DNA from: Pelobates cultripes
Taxonomy: Eukaryota > Chordata > Amphibia > Anura > Pelobatidae
DNA length: 64,000 bases
Reading direction: 5' to 3'
NCBI GenBank assembly: GCA_933207985.1
Contig: OW240912.1
Coordinates: 252,033,445-252,097,444 of the forward strand
A program made the position numbers and the translations under genes. Shown piece after piece: positions 1 through 10,027 of this stretch (the first letter of the stretch is position 1; every line of letters starts with the position of its first letter). The notes beneath the pieces are model-generated. The model was not told the origin of the DNA, did not search any database, and worked only from the letters and a program-made list of their open reading frames with translations.

Positions 1-389
1 TCAACTGAGGTCCCTTTCCTTCATTTTCATCTGTAAATACAGAACAAAAATATTCATTGAGGCAGTCAGCTAGACCTTTATCCTCTTCTACATACCTTCC
101 TTCTTTTGTTTTTAATCTAACTAATCCTTGTTTTACTTTTCTTTTCTCATTTATGTATCTAAAAAATGTTTTATCCCCCTTTTTTACTGACTGTGCTATT
201 TTCTCTTCTGTGTGTGATTTGGAAGCTCTTATAACTTGCTTAGCCTCTTTCTGCCTAATCTTATAGATCATTTTGTCTTCCTCACTCTGGTTTTTTTTTT
301 ATAATTCCTAAATGCTAACTTTTTGTTTTTAACTATTTTGGCCACATCTGCGGAGTATCACAGTGGTTTCTTGAATTTTTTTTTTTTTT
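1..389 (-). pseudogene. CR1-like LINE ORF2 fragment (linker before reverse transcriptase)
   Basis: Read on the minus strand this gives a lysine-rich open stretch with motifs such as KKGDKTFFRYINEKRK and LADCLNEYFCSVFTDENEGK. This is the segment between endonuclease and reverse transcriptase in CR1/L2-group LINE ORF2 proteins. The same sequence occurs on the plus strand at 11745-12010, so this is a second, inverted copy of one family. It enters from the left edge of the window and stops at an A/T run near 376-389, where a hAT relic begins. A few frame breaks are present. It is a dead fragment; family assignment is inferred from the reverse transcriptase of the second copy. Confidence 0.75.
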
Positions 390-883
390 GAACACTTAAT
401 AAGAATAATAATATATATGTGAGATAACATTAAGTGGTCTTGCTATGCACAACTGCAATTACATTACAGAAAAAAAAGCAGACTGATGTTCTAGCCCTAA
501 AAAGGGCTTTTGGGGGTGCTGTCCTTACAACAGAGATCAGATGAGTCCTTCAGGACTGTAGTGGACACTGTATACACTAACCTAGCTATCCATTTCCCTA
601 TCAAATCAACAGCAGCTACACTTTCCCTCCTCTCACTAAGCATGCAGCTTGAGAATGAATCTAAAATGGATGCTGTCCAGTAGGTGGGAGGGTCTGTTAG
701 GGAGGGTGTGCTGCTAATTGGCTGGAATGTGTCTGCTGACTGTGAGGTACAGGGTCAAAGTTTACTCAATGATGACGAATAGGGGGCGGATCGAACCGCG
801 CATATGTTCGCCCACCGTGGCGAACGCAAACACACTATGTTCGTCAGGAACTATTCGCCAGCGAACCGTTAGGTGCATCACTA
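390..883 (-). mobile_element. hAT DNA transposon, one end (non-autonomous relic)
   Basis: The outer end at 872-883 reads TAGTGATGCACC on the minus strand, as do the first bases of the hAT relic at 53930. Both copies continue with GC-rich sequence (TTCGCCA, GCGAACC), then a shared stretch ending in GTAATGTAATTGCAGTT. Only this end is present; no transposase sequence lies here. The terminus abuts exactly the foldback repeat at 884. An 8-bp target duplication cannot be tested because the opposite end is missing. The class is inferred from the related copy, which carries hAT transposase remnants. Confidence 0.7.
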
Positions 884-1083
884 ATCAGTACATATAAAGG
901 AAACAAAAAATAAAACACAATATAGTGTAAATCCAGAGGTGGTAATGTATTTTGGTGATAATTCAAGTAGTCATTCAAGTAGTAATTATCACCAAACTAC
1001 TTGAATTATCACCAAAACACATTACCACCTGTGGATTTACACTAAATTTTGTTTTATTTTTTGTTTCCTTTATATGTACTGAT
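884..1083. repeat. Foldback (hairpin) repeat with about 88-bp arms
   Basis: The segment starts ATCAGTACATATAAAGGAAA and ends with its reverse complement, TTTCCTTTATATGTACTGAT. The arms stay nearly perfectly complementary through TGTAAATCCA, GGTGGTAATG and TTGGTGATAATTCAAGTAG; about 20 bases form the loop. The right arm runs on into the possible Penelope-like flank at 1084. It could be a foldback element or an inverted duplication of the end of that flank. Confidence 0.85.
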
Positions 1084-1588
1084 ATACATCTGAGATTTAA
1101 CCCTATTTTAGGGTAAGTCTATACCTTTAGCGCTCCACTCATTTGATTAGTAGAGTCTGGACGTTATATCCAGATTGTACTAAGCTCTCTTTGGTTCATT
1201 ACTATAATTAGTGGGGATAAGAGAGTATCCACTAGAGTGTGTAGCTGCTTATTTTTAACTCAATTACATTTGTAAGCGCACTATACACAGTAATCACCAA
1301 TCTGTGTCTTTCATTTGAGAAAAACCTTCAAGTTTCCTGAATATTTGGGAGTAACAGAGTTCAAGGATTCACTCCAGCAACTTTATCTGCTGATAAGCCA
1401 TCACAGCCAGAGCCTGCTATACGTGGCTCTGGGAAGAGTGAGTGACCCATTACCTCTGTGTACTTAAATATCTGTGTATATACAGTATCGCACTATGTAC
1501 AGTTTTATATTTTACAGATAACCAGAGACAAATTGTAAAGTCCTCCTTGATATAAGTATATCACATTGTGGTGGTGTTTTTAGTTGCG
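1084..1588. other. Unclassified repeat, possibly Penelope-like flank
   Basis: No reading frame. The motif TTAGCGCTCCACTC and the block GTTGCGCACCCTGTA at the end resemble pieces near the Penelope-like copies (GCGCACCCTGTA at 6344; a GGAGCGCTTAA block at 28273). Assignment to that class is a guess from these short matches. Confidence 0.3.
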
Positions 1589-1766
1589 CACCCTGTACTT
1601 TGTACTTGTTTATGACTGCAAGCAGGTCTGCACTCCAGACCTATTGGCCCATTTTCAGAATTTTTTATACATTCCCAACATAGCTGGCTCCCTACTGGAG
1701 TGCAGACCTGCTTGTAGTCATAAACAAGTACAAGGTACAAGTACAAAGTACAAAGTGCAGGGTACA
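1589..1766. repeat. Imperfect inverted repeat
   Basis: The stretch from CACCCTGTACTTTGTACTTG through CAGGTCTGCACTCCAG is followed about 60 bases later by its reverse complement, CTGGAGTGCAGACCTG through ACAAAGTGCAGGGTAC. The right arm carries an extra tandem GTACAAG block. Short frames on both strands here are by-products of the hairpin. No gene is seen from here to 2160. Confidence 0.75.
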
Positions 1767-2159
1767 GGTACCCCACCGGCCCAGAGGGGGGAAACAGGGC
1801 TAGTGAGAAACTTTTGCCCACTGTGCTTACCGGTTCGGGAAATCGGCCGCTTTCCCCATGCACAGAGTCGGGATGATAGCCCATCGGGCCCAGCTGATTT
1901 GTACATCAAATGGTACAAGCAAGTCTACTGCTGGCTAGGTAGGGTGACTTCTGCATCACTCTGAATCAATTTAGGCCTAAATTAGTGTGCTGAGAGCCAG
2001 AGCTATTACAAAGCACGTCCGGCCATCTTGAGTGTCGAGCCTCCCCCAAAGGTTTATTGTTAATAGAAGATATTAGTCTGTTAGCTTTTGATGTCACCTA
2101 TTTAACTTTTTTATATGAGAAAATAGTTTCTGTTATATTAGTAATTATATTAGAATTTC

Positions 2160-2690
2160 TCAATAAGTCCTTACTTAATTTTTTTTTTAATTATTAAGAA
2201 AGCAAAAAGCTCTTTATTAGGAAGTTGAAAATTGGACATCATTTCTGCAAAAGGGAGTACCTGATCTTCCTATATCATGTCAGCTATTCGCAATTAATTT
2301 TTAAACCAGTTCTTCAAATATATATCTTGGATATTATCTTCTAATGTCATCAACTTTAAATTGATATTTAGAATATTTAGATCAGAATTAGATATGTTGG
2401 AAATATTAGTATCTGCCAAATAACCTATTATTTTATCTCTTTCACGATTCAGTTCAAGATTGTATAAATTACTATAATATTCATTAAATTTATGAACAAT
2501 TTTTTCATGTCAGGAATATTTATTTTGGTCATCTATAAGTTTGTTCATGCTATTTCTCTCTGTTTGCTTCTTAAGTTTTTTTGTTAAGCTCTTACTTTCT
2601 CTATTACCTTGATAGTACGTATTTGAACTTAGTTTGTTTAAAGTTTTTTTGATCTTTTCTTTGTTTTTAAATTAATTTTATTCTGAAGTT
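2160..2690 (-). pseudogene. L1-type LINE ORF2 relic (linker plus C-terminal piece)
   Basis: Minus-strand translation gives HEKIVHKFNEYYSNLYN, the segment before the reverse transcriptase of L1-group ORF2, followed after a deletion by PFAEMMSNFQLPNKELFAFL, which resembles the L1 C-terminal region. Several stops and a large internal deletion make it dead. It is probably the same copy as the endonuclease relic at 6390-6690, also minus strand, with the Penelope-like insertion between them: the order (endonuclease at the higher coordinate) is right for one minus-strand L1. Confidence 0.6.
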
Positions 2691-3705
2691 CCGATAATAG
2701 GTGATTCTTCAATACTTTGTACAACGACTCAAATACGTGTCAGCATATAAAATACATAACAGAAAAAAAAGGACCAATGGTGCAATAATGTATGACACCT
2801 GCAGCTCCAAACAAACACTGAAATCCTAAGAGTGCCAACTTACAATAAAAAGAGCTATAACCAGCTCTAAGTAAAACAGAATACAGTGGTATTTAAACTC
2901 CCCACATGTAGGATATCCTTCTGGTGATGTATGGAGTGCAGGAATTATGAAAGACAAAAGGACAAAAGAGAGCCCATAGTGTTCACGGTGGATAAAATTG
3001 GTGCTAAAAGGTAAAATGAAACGTACTTACAATGTATAGAGCAGCCACACTGCTCTATGAACCAGGCGTGAGTGGAATAATCCCCACCTAAGGATTTCTT
3101 TGTAGTACTGGATACTTTAAAACAGTAAAAAATCAGCCAGGATAAAAGTAGCAAAAAATAAAAATAGAAGGACTGACCATATAAGTATAGGTAGTCTAAA
3201 AATACTTTAATTATAGCAAGATCATAAAAAACACAACACGTTTCGCCCAAAATAGGCTTTTTTAAGTGTAGACAGATACTCCTGGCTTGTTATACTTTAT
3301 GACGTCACATGACATATACATAAACACCTCGCGGCCGAGATAGGGAGATATAGTGTAAACGTGGTGGCCATCTTGGTTATGGGCAAAGTGAGGGAAAGTG
3401 ATTAGATAGAAGTGAGATTCTATTATAGCAAGGTGAATGCTTTTAAAGGGACAGATATGCTTATGATAGATTATAGCATATTTATAACAAAATTAAATGT
3501 TGAACAAACATGTAAAATATAATATATATACAGTTGTATTAGCTTGTGTTTAGAGTGTAATAAAAAACATTATAGAGTTTGAATTTAAATTTAAAAGGCT
3601 ACTTAATGGTTACTGAAATGTTTATCCTGGGGTTATAGGACATTATAGATGGGAGCAGGAGAAAACAAGGTTGATAATTAGTATAAATAATATATATTAA
3701 ATTTG
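2691..3705 (-). repeat. Left arm of Penelope-like element (inverted pseudo-LTR)
   Basis: Reverse complement of 4738-6052, alignable almost throughout: AAACAAGGTTGATAATTA (left) mirrors TAATTATCAACCTTGTTT (right), and GTTCCGATAATAGGTGATTC mirrors the outer end. The left arm lacks about 300 bp present in the right arm (roughly 5115-5445). It carries the hammerhead-like block at 3228-3275. A frame at 2945-3250 on the minus strand is a by-product. Confidence 0.85.
3228..3275 (-). ncRNA. Hammerhead-ribozyme-like relic (Penelope left arm)
   Basis: On the minus strand a 5-bp stem GCCTA/TGGGC (one G-U pair, loop TTT) is followed directly by GAAA then CGTG, the order seen in hammerhead stem II, GAAA and stem III. 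The upstream core CTGATGA is not preserved (CTTAAAAAA instead), so cleavage activity is unlikely. Confidence 0.3.
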
Positions 3706-3717
3706 AGGGCAAACTTG

Positions 3718-4680
3718 GTTTCCTATTTCCGTTACATTGATGACCTGTTTTTTATCTGGAATGGCACAAACAGCTCTTTACAACTGTTTTTAAAACACCT
3801 AAATCAAAATTGATAGAGGTATAGTTTTAACTACAGAGTCTAGTAAGGAAGAAATTAACTTTTTAGATCTAAAATGTTTTATTAAAGATGGACAACTAAA
3901 CACAAAAACTTTTTTAAAAAGGTGTGCACTAACACAGTCATTGATCAAAAAAGTTGCCACCACGCACCTTGGCTCGAAAGCGCTCCTAAGAGCCAATTCT
4001 TGAGACTCAAAATAAACTGCACACTCAATGATGATTTTAACGAACAGAGTAATATTTTAAAAAACAAATTTTTAGAGAAACACTACCCAGAGGACAAACT
4101 TAACACTATTATTACTAAAATAAAACCTTATGACAGAAGCAGCCTTTTAAAATATAAAAATAAAAATAAAGAAACTCAAAATACTACTCCATTCTTGCCC
4201 ATCATCTTTGACTATAACAACAAAAACAGAGACATAAAAAGAACCATCAAAAAACATTGGCACATTTTATTAGAAGACCCTGTTCTTAATAAAATTATTC
4301 TCGAAAAAACCCAAATTATTTTTTGAGGTGCTCCCAATTTCATCACATGCTGCACAAAAAATGTCATATACCTACTGGAGTGCCCTTGTGGCCTCCAGTA
4401 TGTTGGTATGACATCCAGAAATCTAAAGACTAGGATATCCGAACATTGTCGCAATATTAGAAATGGTTTTGAGAACCACACAGTCTCAAAGCACTTAACA
4501 CACCACCAAAAAAAAACAAGTGTCCTTAAATTCATCCCTATCCAAATATGTACAATCCCATGGAGAGGTGGGGATATTAAAAATATTTTAGGTAAATCCG
4601 AAATGGAATGGGTTTTTAATCTTAAGACACTTACCCCTGACGGTTTAAATGCAGATTTTGACCTTTTTAATTTTCTATAA
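3718..4680 (+). pseudogene. Penelope-like reverse transcriptase / GIY-YIG endonuclease, 5'-truncated
   Basis: The frame opens inside the reverse transcriptase: FRYIDDLFFIW has the catalytic YIDD at 3733-3744. Downstream come INFLDLKCFIKDGQLNTKT, then a switched frame HHAPWLESAPKSQFLRLK typical of the Penelope thumb region, then YLLECPCGLQYVGMTSRNL (about 4369-4425), which is the GIY-YIG type endonuclease core with its conserved Cys pair and downstream Arg and His. The C-terminus WRGGDIKN...MEWVFNLKTLTPDGLNADF matches the second copy at 29400-29548. The N-terminal half is absent, and at least two frame breaks and one stop (near 4326) make it non-functional. Confidence 0.85.
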
Positions 4681-4737
4681 ATTTTAATATTTTAATTTTT
4701 TAATAATTATTATCAACAACTTTTTTTAACATTTTAA

Positions 4738-6052
4738 TATATATTATTTATATTAATTATCAACCTTGTTTTCTCCTGCTCCCATCTATAATGTCCTATA
4801 ACCCCAGGATAAACATTTCAGTAACCATTAAGTAGCCTTTTAAATTTAAATTCAAACTCTATAATGCTCTTTATTACACTCTATTTAAACACAAGCTAAT
4901 ACAACTGTATATATTATATTTTACATGTTTATTCAACATTTAATTTTGTTATAAATATGCTATAATATATCATAAGCATATATGTCCCTTTAAAAGCATT
5001 CACCTTGCTATAATAGAATCTCACTTCTATTTCATCACTTTCCCTCACTTTGCCCATAACCAAGATGGCCGCCACGTTTACACTATATCTCCCTATCTCA
5101 GCTGCGAGGTCCGCCCCTTTTTTAGATCATGCCCTCCATCTCGGCCACTCCCCATACTGCCGCTCTTCCACATCCGACCCCACCCACGGCCGCGATTTCG
5201 CGACCTTCCACCTTTGGATTCCCTTATATTATTTCCTTTTTCTACTACACATAAGTTAATTTTTAGCATCCTATATGAGTTTAACATGGGTTTTAAATTA
5301 TCTCATGTATTTATTTATGTAAAACGATCACTGTGTATTATTTATGTTTATCTTGTATTTATGTATATGTCATGTGACCGCGGTCACATGCCAATGACGT
5401 CATTATGGCGCCAATTTTAAAATTTTAGGCCATTTCTGCTGCTTATAAAATGTAACAAGCCAGGAGTATCTGTCTACACTTTAAAAAGCCTATTTTGGGC
5501 GAAACGCGTTGTGTGTTTTATGATCTTGTTATAATTAAAGTATTTTTAGACTACCTATACTTCTATGGTCAGTCCTTCTATTTTTATTTTTGCTACTTTT
5601 ATCCTGGCTGATTTTTTACTGTTTTAAAAGATCCAGTACTACAAAGAAATCCTTAGGTGAGGATTATTCCACTCACGCCTGGTTCATAGAGCAGTGTGGC
5701 TGCTCTATACATTGTAAGTACGTTTCATTTTACCTTTTAGCACCAATTTTATCCACTGAGAACACTATGGGCTCTCTTTTGTGCTTTTGTCTTTCATAAT
5801 TCCTGCACTCCATACATCACCAGAAGGATATCCTACATGTGAGGAGTTTAAATACCACTGTATGCTGTTTTACTTAGAGCTGGTTATAGTTCTTTTTATT
5901 GTAAGTTGGCACTCTTAGGACTTCGGTGTTTGTTTGTAGCTGCAGGTGTCATACGTTAGTGCACCATTGGTCCTTTTTTTTCTTTTATGTATTTTATATG
6001 CTGACACGTATTTGAGTCGTTGTACAAAGTATTGAAGAATCACCTATTGTCC
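4738..6052 (+). repeat. Right arm of Penelope-like element (pseudo-LTR / 3' region)
   Basis: It follows the endonuclease stop by about 60 bp, so this is the element's natural 3' side. It contains a GC-rich block (5100-5210), the palindrome TGTGACCGCGGTCACA near 5374, a CRE-like TGACGTCA at 5396 and the hammerhead-like block at 5470-5516. Short frames here (5050-5259, 5590-5799) have no recognisable protein. Confidence 0.8.
5470..5516 (+). ncRNA. Hammerhead-ribozyme-like relic (Penelope right arm)
   Basis: Stem GCCTA/TGGGC closes a TTT loop (5488-5500) and is followed by GAAA (5501-5504), CGCG and the dinucleotide TT where a hammerhead would cleave. The catalytic core upstream is degraded (CTTTAAAAA in place of CTGATGA). 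Penelope-like elements are known to carry such ribozymes in their pseudo-LTRs, which supports the reading, but this copy is probably inactive. Confidence 0.35.
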
Positions 6053-6240
6053 AGCATGTGGGGAGTTTCAAATACCACTGTATGTTGTTTTACTTAGAGC
6101 TGGGCATAGCTCTATCGATCGTGAGTTGGCATTTCTCTATTTCTGTGTTGTCCGTGACACCATCCCCTAACGGTTTTGCACTATTGGTCTTTCTATGTGT
6201 TTAATTTTGTTTTTCATATTAACCACTGAGGACCTTATCA
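6053..6240 (+). repeat. Partial tandem copy of the arm end
   Basis: The segment GAGTTTCAAATACCACTGTA, TTGTTTTACTTAGAGCTGG and the following TGAGTTGGCA repeat 5838-5915 in the same orientation with about 10-20 percent divergence. It then stops matching. Partial head-to-tail copies are common for Penelope-like elements. Confidence 0.7.
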
Positions 6241-6389
6241 AGAACCAAATAAGACCTACCCAAGACCCACCTTGTATTTTCAGAGACTATTTTTGTAAAT
6301 ATTATCTCCTATTTGTATAATTTATCTCTTATTTATTCTACTTAGCGCACCCTGTATTTTTGTTGTTTCCTGTATTATATTAATGTTTT

Positions 6390-6690
6390 CATATTTTTAT
6401 TAATGTTTTCAACTGTGTTGGCTTTAACTAAACATATATCGATTCTAGAATAAGAATTGTGTACTGTAGACAGATGTGTGCAGTCTCGACCTTCTGGATA
6501 CACAGTCCTCTAGGCACCATAAAATCGATTGTTTTAAAATTGCTTCATCTGATTTGAGCTGTGAATTATATTTTTTATCTATTGTTAAAGCAAAAACACA
6601 ATTAAAATCACCAGCAATTATTAATACGCCTTTTGATATTTTTTCTCTTTTGTTCATAATTTTTGAGAATATTGATATTGGATTTACGTT
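6390..6690 (-). pseudogene. L1-type LINE ORF2 endonuclease relic
   Basis: Minus-strand translation contains VLIIAGDFNCVF, the GDFN block of apurinic endonucleases, and further on HLSTVHNSYSRIDICLV, the L1 SRID motif. Frames shift between these. The upstream part of the domain is cut off by the DNA transposon starting at 6691. Together with 2160-2690 it forms one L1 copy split by the Penelope-like element. Confidence 0.75.
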
Positions 6691-7139
6691 TAGAGTTGAG
6701 CGGACACCTGGATGTTCAGGTGCGGCGGGTTCGGCCGAACTTTGTAAATACGTCCGGGTTCGGGCTCGAACTTGACCCCGAACCCGAACCCCATAGAAGT
6801 CAATGGGCACAAAATAGGCTCCCAAAAACTCCTGGAAAGGCCTAGAGGGCTGCAAAAGGAAGTAAAATGGGGGTAAGAGTAGGACAAGTGCCCTGCAAAC
6901 AAATGTGGATAGGGAAATCACTTAAAAATAACATAAAATAAGCAGCCGCTTAGTAGATAACTCCCTAATGCCCATGGTATTAGGGAGCTATCTACCAAAA
7001 GGCTGAAAGACCTAAATTGGTCTTTCAGCGAAATTTACTAATACTAAGTAAAGATTACTTAGTATTAGTAAATTCAGCCCCTACTTGCTATACCGCGAGT
7101 AGGGGCGTGTCTAGTAAACAGTGAGCAGCCATTGTAAAA

Positions 7140-7770
7140 AAACAAACAAAAAAACTATATTTTTTTGCCCCCACCACTGTGCAATGGGTGGGGCCCCTAA
7201 ATAACAATAAGGGGGGACCTACTGTCCTCCCCTCCGACCCCCACCCCTGCGCAGTGGGTGGGGGCCATAAATAAAAAATGGGGGGACCTAATGTCCTCCC
7301 CCCCACCCCCCACCCCTGAGCGGCAGTTTGGGCCCTAAACAAGAATTTGGGGGGGACCTACTGTCATCCCCCCCGGCCCCCACCACTGCGCGGCAGCTGG
7401 GGGGCCCTAGCCCCAACCCGGTGGGTGGGGGGCCTAAATAACAATAAGGAGGGGACCTACTGTCCTCCCCCACCGCCCCCTCCCCTGAGCGGTGGGTGGG
7501 AGCCCTAAATAACAATGGGGGACCTAAGGTCCTCCACCCCAGCACCCACCCCTGCGTGGCAGGTGGGGACCCTAAATAGCATGAGGGGGGGACCAAAGGT
7601 CCTATCCCCAGCCTCCACCCCTGCGCGGCTGGTGGGGGCCCTAAATAACAATGGGGGACCTAAGGTAGTCTGTGCGGCGGGTGGGGGCCCTAAATAACAA
7701 TAAGGGGGGACCTAATGTTCTCCCCCCGGCCCCCACTCCTGAGTGGTGGGTGGGGGCCGTAAATAAAAAT
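7140..7770. repeat. GC-rich minisatellite, unit about 70-80 bp
   Basis: Seven to eight imperfect units of the form GGGGCCCTAAATAACAATAA, then GGGGGGACCTACTGTCC and TCCCCCCCGGCCCCCACC with CTGCGCGG variants. Frames on both strands (for example 7288-7596 minus) simply read the repeat as Pro/Gly-rich peptides and are not genes. Confidence 0.9.
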
Positions 7771-8167
7771 CCCCCCCAGGTGACTAGGGGTTTCCAAACC
7801 CCCCCAAAAAAAACTAACCCCGACCTACCCCCCTCACCCTAAAATAATGAGGGGGGGGGCATTAACTAAGTACCTGTTAAAAAAGATAAAATAAAACTTA
7901 CCATTTGATGTTTTCTTCTTAAATCTTCTTTTTTCAGCCCCAAAAAAGGCCAAATCAAAATCCATAATAACCGACGCACTGTAAACAAATAAGGAAAAAT
8001 CCATGTTCACCTGGAGGGCTCCGCGCAGACTGAGCTCTGCAGGTGGGGGAAGGCTTATAAAGCCTTGCTTCGCCCTGCAATTACGTTCAGAGCACTCTGA
8101 TAGGTGGGTTTATGCCATCTAATCAGAGTGCTCTGACAGGTAAATGAAGAGACTGACAGGTAAGTCT

Positions 8168-8515
8168 CTACATTTACCTGTCACAGCACTCTGATTGGTT
8201 GGCTTGAAATCCACCAATCAGAGTGCTCTGTGTCATTTAACACAGCGTGGGAAAGTTCTTTGGAATTTTCCCACGCTTTGTAAAATGACACAGAGTACTC
8301 TGATTAGTTGATTAAGTAACCAATCAGAGTGCTCTGTGTCATTTTACACAGCGTGGAAAAGTTCTTTGAATTTTCCCATGCTGTGTAAAATGACACAGAC
8401 CACTCTGATTGGTTAGCTTGAAATTCAGCCAATCAGAGTTCATTGTTTCATTTTACAAAGCGGCCAGGGGGAGGACATTAACTCCCCCTCCATTTTTTAT
8501 TTATGTTTAAAAGCC
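8168..8515. repeat. Inverted-repeat cluster, first copy
   Basis: Alternating arms: CACTCTGATTGGTTGGCTTG then CCACCAATCAGAGTGCTCTG; then ACACAGCGTGGGAAAGTTC against GAATTTTCCCACGCTTTG, repeated with small changes. The whole block recurs at 9681-10027 with offset 1513 and also, in part, at 59285-59370. Confidence 0.9.
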
Positions 8516-9097
8516 CCCCCACACACACACACAGACTGCTGAGTCCATACACACATATAGACTGCTGAGTCCACACACACACGCACACAGATGGCTGAGT
8601 CCATACACATACATACTGCTGAGTCCATACACACACATTGCAGAGTCCATACACACACACAGGCTGCTGAGTCCATGCACACACACACACACACACACAC
8701 ATACTGCTGAGTCCATACACACAGACTGCTGAATCCATACACACCCACTGCTGAGTCCATACACACACACTGTTGAGTCCATATACACATACAGACTGCT
8801 GAGTCCATACACACACACAGACTGCTGAGTCCATACATACGCACACACACACACACAGAGACTACTGTCCATACACACACACACACAGACTGCTGAGTCC
8901 ATACACAGACATACACTGCTGAGTCCACACACACATACAGACTGCTGAGTCCATACACACACACACACACACAGAGACTGCTGAGTCCACACACACACAC
9001 ACACACACAGACTACTGAGTCCATACACACACACAGATTGCTGAGTCCCTTACACACACACACACACACACACTCACACACAGACTGCTGAGTCCAT

Positions 9098-9131
<34 letters not shown>

Positions 9132-9606
9132 TGCTTGGTCCATACACACACAGACTGCTGAGTCCACACACAAATACAGACTGCTGAGTCCATACACACA
9201 TACAGAATGCTGAGTCCATACATACACAAAGACTGCTGAGTGCATACACATACATAGACTGCTGAGTCCACACACACATACACACTGCTGAGTCCATACA
9301 CACATACAGACTGCTGAATCCATACACACACACTACTGAGTCCATACACACATACAGACTAATGAGTCCATACACACAGACAGACTGCTGAGTCCATACA
9401 CACACACTGCTGAGTTCATACACACACATACTGCTGAGTCCATACACACACACAGACTGCTGAGTCCATACACACACACAGACTGCTGAGTCCACACACA
9501 CACATAGACTGCTGAGTCCACACACACATACACACTGCTGAGTCCATACACACATACAGACTGCTGAGTCCATACACACACACACACACACACACACTGC
9601 TGAGTC

Positions 9607-9641
<35 letters not shown>

Positions 9642-9680
9642 TGCTGAGTCCACACACACAGACAGACTGCTGAGTCCATA
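8516..9680. repeat. CA-rich hypervariable minisatellite, first array
   Basis: Dozens of units CAGACTGCTGAGTCCATA plus a CA run of variable length, about 24-40 bp per unit. On the minus strand all three frames stay open (MDSAVCVCVWTQQ-type peptides), because the unit lacks stop codons; this is not coding. Confidence 0.95.
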
Positions 9681-10027
9681 CTACATTTACCTGTCACAGC
9701 ACTCTGATTGGTTGGTTTGAAATCCACCAATCAGAGTGCTCTGTGTCATTTAACACAGCGTGGGAAAGTTCTTTGGAATTTTCCCACGCTTTGTAAAATG
9801 ACACAGAGTACTCTGATTAGTTGATTAAGTAACCAATCAGAGTGCTCTGTGTCATTTTACACAGCCTGGGAAAGTTCTTTGAATTTTCCCATGCTGTGTA
9901 AAATGACACAGAGCACTCTGATTGGTTAGCTTGAAATTCAGCCAATCAGAGTTCATTGTTTCATTTTACACAGCGGCCAGGGGGAGGACATTAACTCCCC
10001 CTCCATTTTTTATTTATGTTTAAAAGC
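9681..10027. repeat. Inverted-repeat cluster, second copy
   Basis: Near-identical to 8168-8515 (a few substitutions, for example CTTGAAAT to TTTGAAAT at 9715). It interrupts the CA-rich array, so block plus array was duplicated in tandem. Confidence 0.93.

Larger units (their letters stand above)
2691..6240 (+). mobile_element. Penelope-like element with inverted flanking arms
   Basis: A plus-strand coding core (3718-4680) with a YIDD reverse transcriptase motif and a GIY-YIG type endonuclease lies between two long arms that are reverse complements of each other (about 2691-3705 and 4738-6052). A partial repeat of the arm's outer part follows in direct orientation at 6053-6240. Penelope-like elements are known for 5' truncation, flanking pseudo-LTRs and copies joined in inverted orientation. 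The element sits between two pieces of a minus-strand L1, which looks like the insertion target; exact ends and a target duplication could not be fixed by eye. Confidence 0.75.
6691..8515. mobile_element. Palindrome-rich non-autonomous DNA transposon
   Basis: It starts GAGTTGAGCGGACACC; the related copy at 58853 starts GAGTTGAGCGAACCC. Shared parts are GAACCCGAAC-type palindromes, the block TTCAGCCCCAAAAAAGGCC with CCGACGCACT (7935-7980; also 32200-32250 and, inverted, 59085-59130) and inverted CACTCTGATTGG / CCAATCAGAGTG units. Near-perfect hairpins occur at 6949-7015 and 7030-7075. No transposase. The terminal repeat does not let me choose a superfamily. Confidence 0.6.

Noticed and set aside
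4738..6052. Tc1/mariner or other DNA transposon with kilobase-long terminal inverted repeats
   Set aside because: The coding core between the arms is a reverse transcriptase/GIY-YIG protein, and the partial tandem copy fits Penelope-like behaviour better.
7088..7697. Pro/Gly-rich frames on both strands
   Set aside because: By-products of the 70-80 bp GC-rich minisatellite.
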